NCBI RefSeq assembly: GCF_009830285.1
Contig: NZ_WUQX01000003.1
Coordinates: 223,405-287,404, forward strand
Source: Sporofaciens musculi
GTDB lineage: Bacteria > Bacillota > Clostridia > Lachnospirales > Lachnospiraceae
Direction of reading: 5' to 3'
DNA length: 64,000 nucleotides
The translations under genes and the position numbers were made by a program. This document shows, piece by piece, positions 8,297 through 16,788 of the stretch. Each line of letters begins with the position of its first letter. Positions within the stretch are counted from its first letter, which is position 1. A model generated the notes under the pieces. That model did not search any database and was not told the DNA's origin. It worked only from the letters and a program-made list of their open reading frames with translations.

Positions 8297-10036
8297 ATGA
8301 ACGAAACAACAAATCTATTTATTATGCTTGGACTTATCGAGGATAAACCAGATAAATCCAATGAAAGTCAAGAAGATAAGGATTGCATGAATTACTTGTC
8401 AGAAGGGGAAAGAATATTATCATTAGCAAGGGAGAAAAAAGAACGGGTCATTTTTAAAACTCATAACCTAACGGTTAGGTTGTGCGATTTAAAATATCCC
8501 CGGCTTGATGTGGAAGAATATAAAGCCAAGCAGCAAATACAAAGTGCTATAGAAAGAGAAATCAAAAAAAATCTAAAAGAAATAAAAACGGAGGAATGTC
8601 TAAGTAGCAAAGGCATTCCTTTTTTATTGCACTTTGTTAATAAAAACTATGGCTGCAAAATCGAATCTGCATCCAACTTATTTGAAAAAGGATTAGCCAG
8701 GGATGTCAGCCGGTCGAACATTATTTTAACAATTAAAATAAAAGACACAACATTTTATCTTCCATGCAGTCCTGGGAAACGTTTCTCTAATGGCAGCTAT
8801 CATTACAAATCAAATCCTCGTCATTTCATCCATATGTACCATGCCGAAAACTTTTTTTATCCTTTGTTCGGAATAAACTGGCTTAATCAGCTGAAAATGG
8901 ATTCTTTTGACGATCCGGATATCGAAAATACCATGAAGCACCTGATTCGTGACTTGGTATCGATATTGGAAAATTATAAATGGGATATGACTGATCTGCC
9001 AAAATGGTTTTCCAGCTATCTAATCGATTGTGGTTATCAGGAGAATACAATACATAACTGTTATATCAAAGCATCCGGTTCCGAAAGCAAACCGGCAACA
9101 CTCTATAAGGATTATTTCAAAAGCCATTCCGAACTGTTTAACCTACTTTCTTTTGTATATGGGGATTCCTATCTGTCTTATGATATTTTACTAAATGTTT
9201 CCGGGAAATCTGCCATGATAGACCTGCCTTACTATTACAGAGAATACATATTCATGACATTAAGGCACTATATCGCAAACATACATGATCTTGCAGAGGA
9301 AGAAAAACATCGAAATGAACTAAAAAGGATAGTCGCACGTGCCTACCAAACCAAGAAAAATATTCCAAAGCATGTCATACATAAAATGAAATCCTCAGAA
9401 TTAAACACATATTTTGGCTTTATCGAATTTGACGAAGATGTAGACCTGAATCTGGTTGATTCCATAACGGAAGAATTCAAGAAATTAAACCAGAATATTT
9501 TCAATGGCTATATAAGCAAAAACGTTGCTCTGCGCTTTCGGAAACTTGGGAAACACCATGCAACTGGTCTGTATTATCCCTCCATTGATACTATGGTAGT
9601 TGATTTCAGGCATCCAACATCTTTTATCCATGAATATTTTCATATGCTTGATGATATGCTCGGCGACCTGTCCATGAAATGTGAATTTGACCAGGTGGCA
9701 CTGCAATACCAGCAGCTTCTGATATCTTCTGTGGAAAAAGAACGCGAGGAGGGAAAGGAAATTCTGCCAAAAAAGGGGAAATATAATCTTAACTATTTTC
9801 TAAGAAAGTGTGAGATTTTTGCACGATGTGGAGAAATACATTTATTCCGCAATCTTCACATTGTCAGTTCCCTTCTAAAGCCCGAAGAAACCTCTTATTT
9901 CGCTTACCCGGATGATAAAATCCTAAACAGTATGATTGGGGAATATTATACAAACTTATTAGACAGAATGAAAAATATATCTTATAAAACGGGAGAAGAT
10001 GTATATGAAAAAAATCTACATTTCGCATCTGTCTGA
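8297..10036 (+). CDS. Zincin-like metallopeptidase-fold protein
   Basis: A 579-residue protein with AAGGAGG at the right distance. The C-terminal half has the zinc-peptidase signature H445-E-Y-F-H449. About 60 residues later comes CEIFARCGEIHL (E506, E513). That acidic second motif matches the FAR-type segment of zincin domains found in large polyvalent proteins of phages and plasmids (LPD1-like). The N-terminal 250 residues show no motif I know. It heads an operon with a YhaM-like protein, delta-prime and DnaX, overlapping the second gene by 32 bases. A parS-like site lies inside its coding sequence (8467-8479). A role in processing a replication protein is an attractive but unproven guess. 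Confidence 0.65.
   Translation: MNETTNLFIMLGLIEDKPDKSNESQEDKDCMNYLSEGERILSLAREKKERVIFKTHNLTVRLCDLKYPRLDVEEYKAKQQIQSAIEREIKKNLKEIKTEECLSSKGIPFLLHFVNKNYGCKIESASNLFEKGLARDVSRSNIILTIKIKDTTFYLPCSPGKRFSNGSYHYKSNPRHFIHMYHAENFFYPLFGINWLNQLKMDSFDDPDIENTMKHLIRDLVSILENYKWDMTDLPKWFSSYLIDCGYQENTIHNCYIKASGSESKPATLYKDYFKSHSELFNLLSFVYGDSYLSYDILLNVSGKSAMIDLPYYYREYIFMTLRHYIANIHDLAEEEKHRNELKRIVARAYQTKKNIPKHVIHKMKSSELNTYFGFIEFDEDVDLNLVDSITEEFKKLNQNIFNGYISKNVALRFRKLGKHHATGLYYPSIDTMVVDFRHPTSFIHEYFHMLDDMLGDLSMKCEFDQVALQYQQLLISSVEKEREEGKEILPKKGKYNLNYFLRKCEIFARCGEIHLFRNLHIVSSLLKPEETSYFAYPDDKILNSMIGEYYTNLLDRMKNISYKTGEDVYEKNLHFASV
8467..8479. promoter_or_regulatory. parS-like site 7 inside a coding sequence
   Basis: CCTAACGGTTAGG inside the zincin-like gene, encoding part of the residues NLTVR. 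It is the rightmost of the seven sites and is outside any promoter. Confidence 0.6.
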
Positions 10037-11018
10037 ACATCTGGAAGAAGAACTGGAAGAAGAGTTTTATCTAAAAGAAATTGCCTTAAGCTATACAGAA
10101 GGAAATGGAATCCCATATCTGTTCCTGAAACTCCAGGATAAAACCGGCGTTATCTACGGACGGATATGGGAAAATAATATAGACGAGAGATACCTTCATT
10201 TTAAAGGCAAAGTCATCAAAATATGGGGCGAGGTGCTAAAAAACTACAAGAACCAGTTAGAGTTCACAATTCAAAAAATAAGCCCTGTAACCGAGTATTC
10301 GCTCAGCAGCTTTATTGACGGTTTAAATGAGCTGGAAAAAGAACATTATTTAAACCTGCTGGATAAACAGAGCAGTTTAGTCTCACATGCCCCCTTCCGG
10401 GAACTATTAAATCTGGTATTGAAAGGTCAAAAAAACAGGCTGGCTGAAACTCCTGCCGGCCTGACCTGTTCGGGCGCATATAACGGCGCCCTGCTCGTCC
10501 AGACTGTATCTGTCACAAGCATTGCAATCCAGATTATACGTTCGCAAAAGATGTACGCATACCATCCGGACCTCAAGATTCCATATCAGGAGGACTTGCT
10601 AATCACTGGCTCCCTTCTGTTCGGCATCGGAATTACAAACCTTTATACGCCTTTTCCTGAAGCGGAAAAAGTCAGTGAGTATGCGCTGCTCCCTAAAGAT
10701 ATCCTAAGCATACAGATCATTGAATCATATATAAAAGAAATGAAACACCATATTTCGACAGAAGATAAAAATCTTCTTTATAATGTGATCCAAACAGCTT
10801 ATAAAAAGGAAAGATGGAAGGCTATGAACCGGGAAGCATTAATATTGAACCTTGCATACACATCTTATTTGCAGATCAGTAGTATGGAATTTTATATGAC
10901 AGAAAACCAACAGAAAAGTGGGGCAGTATACGTTTCAAAACTCAATAACTATTTATATTTGTCTAAAACGAAGCTACAAGGAGGAATTGGAAATGCACCA
11001 ACATCTATACATAAATAG
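10005..11018 (+). CDS. YhaM-like OB-fold protein with degenerate HD domain
   Basis: A 337-residue protein starting at the ATG at 10005 (GGGAGAAG ten bases upstream; the ATG at 9999 is too close). Residues 35-95 form an OB-fold nucleic-acid-binding domain of the type at the front of the YhaM/CBF1 3'-5' exoribonucleases. Around residues 150-170 the protein aligns with the YhaM HD signature, normally HHAY..GGLLEHT. Here it reads SGAY NGALLVQT (S156-G157 and V165-Q166), so the metal-binding histidines are lost. It may keep nucleic-acid binding without nuclease activity. It overlaps the zincin and delta-prime genes. The assignment is by motif reading only; another OB-fold ancestor is possible. Confidence 0.6.
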   Translation: MKKIYISHLSEHLEEELEEEFYLKEIALSYTEGNGIPYLFLKLQDKTGVIYGRIWENNIDERYLHFKGKVIKIWGEVLKNYKNQLEFTIQKISPVTEYSLSSFIDGLNELEKEHYLNLLDKQSSLVSHAPFRELLNLVLKGQKNRLAETPAGLTCSGAYNGALLVQTVSVTSIAIQIIRSQKMYAYHPDLKIPYQEDLLITGSLLFGIGITNLYTPFPEAEKVSEYALLPKDILSIQIIESYIKEMKHHISTEDKNLLYNVIQTAYKKERWKAMNREALILNLAYTSYLQISSMEFYMTENQQKSGAVYVSKLNNYLYLSKTKLQGGIGNAPTSIHK

Positions 11019-11901
11019 AGATACAATGGACGAGATTGAAAATTATCTCTCATTGACCGAACCGCCGGGTATTATACTACAGGGTATTCCAGGGCTTGGG
11101 CAAGAGCTTGCGGCAAGATATATAGCTGCAAAGCTTCTAAAGTGCCAGGAGTCAGACTTAGAAAAAAATCCCGACTATTACCAGACAACCCAATCGGCCC
11201 TGAAAGTAGATGATATTGAACAGCTTCTCGAAGCGAGCCGCCGTAACAGTATTGGAGATGTAAAAGTATTTATTCTTTTTTGTGCCCATACTGTATCGAG
11301 GACAGCACAAAACCGTCTTTTAAAACTATTAGAAGACAGAGCTTCAAGTAATAAGCTGATTATTGTCTCGGAAAAAGACAGCCTGCTCGATACCATCAAA
11401 AGCCGCTGTTATTCTGTCCTTTTTCACCCGCTTAGGGAAGAAGCGATGGAAAAATATCTGAAGGAATTAAAAATTGATAAGGATTGTATCGGCTTCGTAG
11501 GTTTTTTAGCGGAAAATGCTCCTTATTCCATTACTGCATCTATGGAAGGGATAAATGAATACATGAACTGCTACAGGAGGATCCGTCAGATAACTCTCCG
11601 GGAAAATTTACTGCAATTACTTCATGTACTGAAAGAAAAAGACGATAATGAATTCTTCAAAAATCATGAAGCACATCCTGTGTGGAACATACGTATGCTC
11701 TTATATCCTTTTTATCAGTTTTTAGCAGAATCTACCGGGAAAGTTCCCAGTAAGGGATATCCCTTCCCGGATACGTTATATACAAGATCACAAGCATTAG
11801 AAATCATGGAATATGGACTGGAGCATTTATTCATGGCTCAACGTTCCTATACAAAAAACGATTATTTCAATCTGATACGATATATAATCCAAATAAAATA
11901 A
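10993..11901 (+). CDS. DNA polymerase III delta-prime-like clamp-loader subunit
   Basis: A 302-residue AAA+ protein resembling HolB. The ATG at 10993 follows GGAGGAATTGGAA. The P-loop position reads GIPGLGQE (31-38), lacking the GKT of an active ATPase, as expected for delta-prime, which does not hydrolyse ATP. It keeps the SRC motif (S137-R138-C139) that supplies the arginine finger to its neighbour in the clamp-loader ring. Upstream of that lies the RTAQNRLLKLLED segment typical of this family. It lies 13 bases before dnaX in the same operon, so this looks like a dedicated clamp-loader pair. No delta (HolA) gene was seen in the window. Confidence 0.75.
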   Translation: MHQHLYINRDTMDEIENYLSLTEPPGIILQGIPGLGQELAARYIAAKLLKCQESDLEKNPDYYQTTQSALKVDDIEQLLEASRRNSIGDVKVFILFCAHTVSRTAQNRLLKLLEDRASSNKLIIVSEKDSLLDTIKSRCYSVLFHPLREEAMEKYLKELKIDKDCIGFVGFLAENAPYSITASMEGINEYMNCYRRIRQITLRENLLQLLHVLKEKDDNEFFKNHEAHPVWNIRMLLYPFYQFLAESTGKVPSKGYPFPDTLYTRSQALEIMEYGLEHLFMAQRSYTKNDYFNLIRYIIQIK

Positions 11902-11914
11902 AAGGAGGAATTTT

Positions 11915-13288
11915 ATGTTATACTCAACATACAGGCCGCAAACATTCAAAGAAGTAGTAGGGCAGGAAAATAATATCTTAACGCTGAAAGAACAGTGTAA
12001 AACAAAAAAATTTGATTCTGCCTATCTTTTTGCAGGCCACAGGGGAACAGGAAAGACGACCATTGCACGTATCCTTGCAAGAACAGTATGCTGTGAGGCC
12101 CCAAGTGAAAACGGTCCCTGCAATCAATGCAAAAACTGCAGGTCGATTCTGGAAGGAAAAACATTAGACTGTATTGAAATGGATGCGGCATCGCATAACT
12201 CTATTACAGATATAAAAGAACTTATTGTATCAGCCCAGTATATGCCTACCATATTGCCGAAAAAGATATATATCATAGATGAAGTACATAATCTTTCAGC
12301 AGCTGCATTTGACGCACTCCTGAAAACAATCGAGGAACCGCCGGAACATTGTCTGTTCATACTCTGTACGACAGAAATGCATAAAATTCCTGCAACTATA
12401 CGTTCCAGATGTTCTATTTACCAGTTCCGGACTATATCAATTGATGTAATCTGCGGCAGACTATCCTCCGTTTTAACTGAAATGGGAAAACAGTATGAGG
12501 ATGATGCCATAAAGCTGATCGCAAAACAGGCTGACGGGTCTATGAGGGATGCCCTCAGTATCACAGAAAAGCTAATGATCTCCTGTGAAAAAGTAACAGT
12601 AGAGCATGTGATGAAATCCCTTTGCCTTATGGATAGCGAGGTTGCTTTGCAGATCATGCGTTCGATTGTAAATGGTGACGGCAGGCAGGCAATCCTCTTG
12701 CTTCAGAGAATCTGCGAAGAAGGAAAAAATTTGGTGCAGCTGGTCGAACGTATACTCCAATGCTGTACGGATGGGATCGTTCTTTCTGCATCATCTGGAA
12801 CTGCAGCTTTATATAATACAAAAGAATATCGGGATGCACTGTATGAAATAATTAGTTCCTGCCAAATTGAAATATTATTCTGGTATGTGGAGCAATTCAG
12901 TATTCTTCGTGAAAAAATAAGGAACAGTCTGAATCCTTATATGGACGTCCTTGTATACCTGATAAAATGCTGCAACATAAAACTCCCTCAAAGTGACACA
13001 GCAGTGTTGCTTCAACGAATCAGTGTTTTGGAGGAAAAAATACTCAATCATGAATGCGATTCTGTGCATAAAGAAGATTCCAACAAAATTGAATTAAACG
13101 ATAACATCGTCAATGATTCCGATGACAGTTTTCATACAGGCTCAGACATGGATGAAAATCCATTTACAGTTGACACAGAAACATTTGAAAATGAGCAGGC
13201 CGGCCTGGTTCCGGCACAGGATGTGAAAGAAGATACCGATGACGGAATAGATGATTATATACTAAGCTTACTCGGAGGTCATCTTTAA
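11915..13288 (+). CDS. dnaX: DNA polymerase III gamma/tau subunit (DnaX)
   Basis: The clamp-loader motor, which uses ATP to open the sliding clamp. The 457-residue protein has every hallmark: Walker A GHRGTGKTT (41-49), the four-cysteine zinc module (C60, C69, C72, C75), Walker B IIDEVHNLS (D122-E123) and the sensor/arginine-finger SRC (164-166). Domain III follows to about residue 370. The acidic C-terminal tail (about 400-457) is shorter than a full tau, so this resembles gamma plus a stub. AAAGGAGG precedes the ATG. A chromosomal dnaX should also exist in the host, so this is a second, element-borne copy. Confidence 0.9.
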   Translation: MLYSTYRPQTFKEVVGQENNILTLKEQCKTKKFDSAYLFAGHRGTGKTTIARILARTVCCEAPSENGPCNQCKNCRSILEGKTLDCIEMDAASHNSITDIKELIVSAQYMPTILPKKIYIIDEVHNLSAAAFDALLKTIEEPPEHCLFILCTTEMHKIPATIRSRCSIYQFRTISIDVICGRLSSVLTEMGKQYEDDAIKLIAKQADGSMRDALSITEKLMISCEKVTVEHVMKSLCLMDSEVALQIMRSIVNGDGRQAILLLQRICEEGKNLVQLVERILQCCTDGIVLSASSGTAALYNTKEYRDALYEIISSCQIEILFWYVEQFSILREKIRNSLNPYMDVLVYLIKCCNIKLPQSDTAVLLQRISVLEEKILNHECDSVHKEDSNKIELNDNIVNDSDDSFHTGSDMDENPFTVDTETFENEQAGLVPAQDVKEDTDDGIDDYILSLLGGHL

Positions 13289-13537
13289 CTCTGCTAATCT
13301 TCCTGCTGTATGGTATGATTATAGCTATATATTTTCCCAGACAGGTTACTACAAATGGAAATATAAGAATGCGAAGAGAAAACATTTCTTAATTTGCAAC
13401 AATTCTGGAATGCTGTGAAAGAACGTCTGATTCCTATTCTTTTAAGACAAATCTGTATCCTGTATACGTGATCGCAGCAAAATATATAGATGTCTGTGGG
13501 TTGTTTTTTTGTAAAATCGAATATATACGTTAAGTAG

Positions 13538-13583
13538 TTCAGAATACCTCATCTATGATTATGGGATTATGGGGTATTCTGAA
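13538..13583. terminator. Inverted repeat after the clamp-loader operon
   Basis: TTCAGAATACC (13538-13548) and GGTATTCTGAA (13573-13583) are perfect 11-base arms with a 24-base loop. No U-run follows on the plus strand, so it may be an operator or mRNA-stabilising hairpin rather than a terminator. It lies in the 780-base gap after dnaX. Confidence 0.35.
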
Positions 13584-13850
13584 AATAAACTATAATTTAA
13601 TGTAAAAACATGTTATACTAAAATCGTTCTATGAATCTGATAAAATTATTCTGTGGATATATGTATGGGGAGGGGAGTAAAACCTTATATAAATATATTT
13701 ATCATAATATAATTCATATATAGTTATATATATAATTGATAAATGCTGAATATGAAAAACCCCGTATTTACAAGGGAAAATGGAATTATAGACGGGAGAG
13801 AAACTTCCAGTGAGGATGAAAGTATGCCTCTGTGGAAGATTTTTTTATAA

Positions 13851-13907
13851 TGTAGATGAAAATTTTCGCAGAAGAATGATATTTTTCACTTGTGGATGAA
13901 AATTTTC
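13851..13907. repeat. Two direct repeats in AT-rich non-coding DNA
   Basis: TGTRGATGAAAATTTTC occurs at 13851-13867 and 13891-13907, exactly 40 bases apart. The second copy starts with TGTGGATGA, one base from a DnaA box. The preceding 300 bases (13550-13760) are extremely AT-rich, like an unwinding element. The rest of the gap 13289-14068 holds no gene I can support. Confidence 0.4.
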
Positions 13908-14068
13908 CATTTTGTTCCCATAACAATAGATATGGATGAATCGCAAAATAGTTTTTATAGGGTAAGGAAAAGTTATCCTTTCAAAAATGGAATAGATTTA
14001 TTGATTTTCCGGCTAAAAGAAGGGGAATCACTGGCTGGAAATAAAAAAGGGCACAACAAAAAGACCCA

Positions 14069-15313
14069 TTATGCCGTCTGGAATAATGAAGATTCCTGCC
14101 GGTTATTCTTATCGTGGAGAATGGTCCGTATAAGGGCGCCTATGCTTGTGACTTTAAACTGTGAGTTATAATTTTCATAAACATAACCGATACAGTTTTT
14201 GACTGCATCAAATGTATATGTAGTGCAGAGAACCCCTAAGTCCTTATATTCCTTTGCGGATAAGTGGAAAGGAACAAATAAGGATTTATCCAGCTTTGTC
14301 AGAGTTTTGGTCAGAATTCCCTCCTGGGCCAAAAAGGATGCGTCAGCCTCGTCGGGCCGGATTTTTGTAAGGATACTCTGGTTTATACAGTCCATTGCTT
14401 TATCGAGGCTGGAAATGTAATCTTTTATAAGGGAAGTATTCTGTGCAACATTCTTATCATAATTCCTGCGGCCATGGCAGAGGGGATTCATTTTTAAATG
14501 GATATGTTCTTCGTCACCGTCAAAAGCGACCGAAAAAAGCTCCGAAACAGAAGATAAAGCATGCCGTATGATTCCTGGCTTACAGTAGTTAGGAAGAAAA
14601 CGGCGCAGGAAATCATAATCCTGCGTGACAGTCAGTTCTTTTTCCGGATTACGGTTCGTATCAATATCTAAAGCAGCGCGCAGAAAAATCCGGAGCTGGT
14701 TCAGGTCTGTAATCTGAATCAGCTTCTCCAGACATTCATAATTAAATGTGGCATATCCCCGGCCGCCTTTATCAGCAGGAAGAGAATATGTTTCATATTC
14801 GGTCAGGATGACCTGGATCCTTTTTTTAGAAAGTCCATCAGATGAACACATAATATATCCATATTCCTGCAATACAGAATTAGCATTTTTAACGGAACGG
14901 ACGGTGCAATCAAGCATGCCGGCCAGCTCTCTGGGGGAAAGGCCGCGAACTAAGCCATGCTCATCAGGACTGGCAAAATGATAGATGAGCAGCAGCTTTA
15001 AGGCTATGGATTTTAACCTTTTGGCATTTCCAAAGATATTTTTCTCGTTTACGCTTTTACACGTTTCATGTACAACTGTTTTGTAAACGGCACAGGGGCA
15101 GTTCTTACAACGGTTCTTGGCTTCTTTCTGAATCTCCTCCGGCATAAACTCATAAAAATCAATGTTCTTGTAATTATCGCACGCAAAACAGCCAGACGCT
15201 GCATAATCCAGTTCCTGGCTTTCTGTATATATGACTTCTTTATGGTTTTTCTGAATTCCGATTGCTTTGATAAAAGGAGCTTTACCAATCCGTGCATATT
15301 TTGATAATTCCAA
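14069..15313 (-). CDS. Cysteine-rich winged-helix protein next to the origin
   Basis: A protein of about 414 residues. The best start is TTG at 15313, with GAGGTG six bases before it; a GTG at 15322 overlaps that ribosome site. The N-terminal third has cysteine pairs (GCFACDN and RCKNCPC) that probably bind zinc or an Fe-S cluster. Then comes a winged-helix segment (LSPRELAGMLDCTVRSVKNA) with the spacing of a helix-turn-helix. The remainder is alpha-helical with no motif. It is transcribed away from the iteron region, so it is a candidate origin-binding or copy-control protein. I do not recognise the family. Confidence 0.55.
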   Translation of the reverse strand: MELSKYARIGKAPFIKAIGIQKNHKEVIYTESQELDYAASGCFACDNYKNIDFYEFMPEEIQKEAKNRCKNCPCAVYKTVVHETCKSVNEKNIFGNAKRLKSIALKLLLIYHFASPDEHGLVRGLSPRELAGMLDCTVRSVKNANSVLQEYGYIMCSSDGLSKKRIQVILTEYETYSLPADKGGRGYATFNYECLEKLIQITDLNQLRIFLRAALDIDTNRNPEKELTVTQDYDFLRRFLPNYCKPGIIRHALSSVSELFSVAFDGDEEHIHLKMNPLCHGRRNYDKNVAQNTSLIKDYISSLDKAMDCINQSILTKIRPDEADASFLAQEGILTKTLTKLDKSLFVPFHLSAKEYKDLGVLCTTYTFDAVKNCIGYVYENYNSQFKVTSIGALIRTILHDKNNRQESSLFQTA

Positions 15314-15412
15314 GCTAATCACCTCATGTCAGAATATTGATTCAGGACAAACAATAAAAATATGTGACTGTACCACAAAAACACCCAATATTGACTGATT
15401 CGGCAATAATAC

Positions 15413-15441
15413 TTGAAAATAGAGAAAGAATAGTCTATAAT
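15413..15441 (+). promoter_or_regulatory. Sigma-A promoter for a predicted small RNA
   Basis: TTGAAA (15413-15418), 17-base spacer, TATAAT (15436-15441) on the plus strand. No plus-strand gene begins within 3 kb, so it probably makes a non-coding RNA starting near 15448. Confidence 0.6.
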
Positions 15442-15447
15442 ATTAAT

Positions 15448-15610
15448 GCAGTATCAGCCATTGGTCAATAGCAGTATATATGATTGATCTCTGATTGATA
15501 TTGTAGTAGTAGCTAAACCGCCAAGAAAAGCTACTGTAAGTATATTTTATATTCGATGTGAATAACTTTTTTGAAACCGCCAAATTTCACAAAGTTATTC
15601 ACATTTTTTT
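15448..15610 (+). ncRNA. Predicted ~160-nt origin RNA with twin hairpins
   Basis: Between the promoter above and a U-run lie two hairpins. The first has AGTAGCT (15508-15514) pairing with AGCTACT (15529-15535). The second has the 14-base perfect arms 15556-15569 and 15591-15604, followed directly by seven T, which makes it a rho-independent terminator. Both loops carry the same ten bases, AAACCGCCAA (15515-15524 and 15574-15583). A repeated loop sequence in a short RNA inside a replication region suggests a copy-control antisense RNA, a protein-binding RNA or a replication primer. There is no open reading frame of note in it. It is predicted from sequence alone. Confidence 0.45.
15557..15603. 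promoter_or_regulatory. Pair of inverted DnaA boxes
   Basis: TGTGAATAA (15557-15565) and TTATTCACA (15595-15603) both match the DnaA-box consensus TTATNCACA exactly. They sit within the terminator arms of the predicted RNA. Their place next to the iterons supports an origin here. Confidence 0.5.
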
Positions 15611-15674
15611 ATCAACATTCTAAATATACTACATATTTTGGGATTTGTAAAATCAAAAAGTCGCACCCGAAAAA

Positions 15675-16656
15675 GCGGACTAAATTGAAAAAACTATGTG
15701 TTTAAAGGGGATTTTAAATATATTTTTTCTGCAAATTTATGATACAAGAAAATGGGAAAATGCGGAAAAGCCTTGATTTTACGGGGTTTTTAGGATTCGG
15801 GACTTTTTAGAAAAAAAGTGAAAAAATTTTTATAAAAATGAGCCATTTTTTATGGACTAAATTGGGAAATCATGATAGATTATAAAAAAGAAGCCGTAAA
15901 AAACGGACTGAATAGAAGATTTTAACAGGAATCAGGGCTGAGTTCTCAAATTTTCCTCAAAAGATCTGTATTGGGGGAAAGATATATTTTTTGGGGGAAA
16001 TCATACAATGAAAAAAGTGTACCCTTTAAAACGGACTGAATAAAAAAATCAGAAAAAATACACCCAAAATAACAGACTGAATAAATTTGAAAGAAAAAAG
16101 TACCCTTAAAAAGCGGACTAAATGAAAAAAAAATAGAAAAAAACACCTAAAAAAGCGGACTAAATTCATTTTTTGTGGGGTGAATCGTGGGAAAGATAGC
16201 GACAAAATTAATGGATCTGCTATCTGAAACAAAAAGATAGCGACAAAATCAGTTTATCTGGTACAGAATGATAAAGATAGCGACAAAATTAAAATTTGTA
16301 TTTAAATTGCGGCAGTTATTGTGATATCCGGTGCAGATGGCGGCAGCCTTCCGTGAAAAAGAACACCTGAAAAAGCGGACTAAATGGGGGAACGAGAACG
16401 GAATGGATAGAAAAAATGAGCTTGAAAAAGTGGACTAAATAAAGGGGCAGGGATACAGATTCATGAAAAATGCACCCGGATTAGTGGACTAAATAGAAAC
16501 CGGGAATGTGTACAGACTGAAAAAATGTGCCGTAAAAAGCGGACTAAAAGTAAGTTTGGTATAAAGAGTAGCAGAAAAACATACCCTCAAAAACGGACTA
16601 AATGATGAATCGGAGCATATAGAGATAAAAAGTGCACCCAAAAAAGCGGACTAAAT
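15675..16656. repeat. Iteron family A (13 copies)
   Basis: Copies of GCGGACTAAAT, or one- to two-base variants, start at 15675, 15852, 15903, 16031, 16072, 16113, 16155, 16375, 16430, 16484, 16539, 16593 and 16646. Most are preceded by an extended block, giving a consensus near CACCCNNAAAAGCGGACTAAAT. All have the same orientation. Four consecutive copies are 41-42 bases apart and six are 53-55 apart, about four and five helical turns, which places them on one face of the helix. This is the expected layout of initiator-binding iterons in a replication origin. Confidence 0.7.
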
Positions 16657-16763
16657 GATAAAAATGAGGGGTATATCAGCAAAAGATAACGACAAAATCG
16701 AGATATGCGGTATAGGTGATGGAAGATGGAGACAAAGTTCCGGATTGAGATAGCGACAAAGTT
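16195..16763. repeat. Iteron family B (6 copies)
   Basis: GATAGCGACAAAATT and close variants start at 16195, 16236, 16276, 16685, 16725 and 16749, in the same direction as family A. Three are 40-41 bases apart. They flank and interleave with family A, suggesting a second DNA-binding protein acting at the same origin. Confidence 0.6.
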
Positions 16764-16788
16764 TTAAGGGCAAGAAACCGCAGAAAGC

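Noticed and set aside
13890..14171. A 93-codon plus-strand frame.
   Set aside because: It lacks a ribosome site, overlaps the end of the well-supported minus-strand winged-helix gene and spans the repeat region.
15946..16232. Two Phe/Ser-rich minus-strand frames within the origin region.
   Set aside because: They are by-products of A-rich iterons read on the opposite strand.
15660..16760. The repeat field looked at first like a CRISPR array.
   Set aside because: Repeats are only 11-24 bases, vary between copies, have irregular spacing and two families, and no cas genes are near. They fit iterons.
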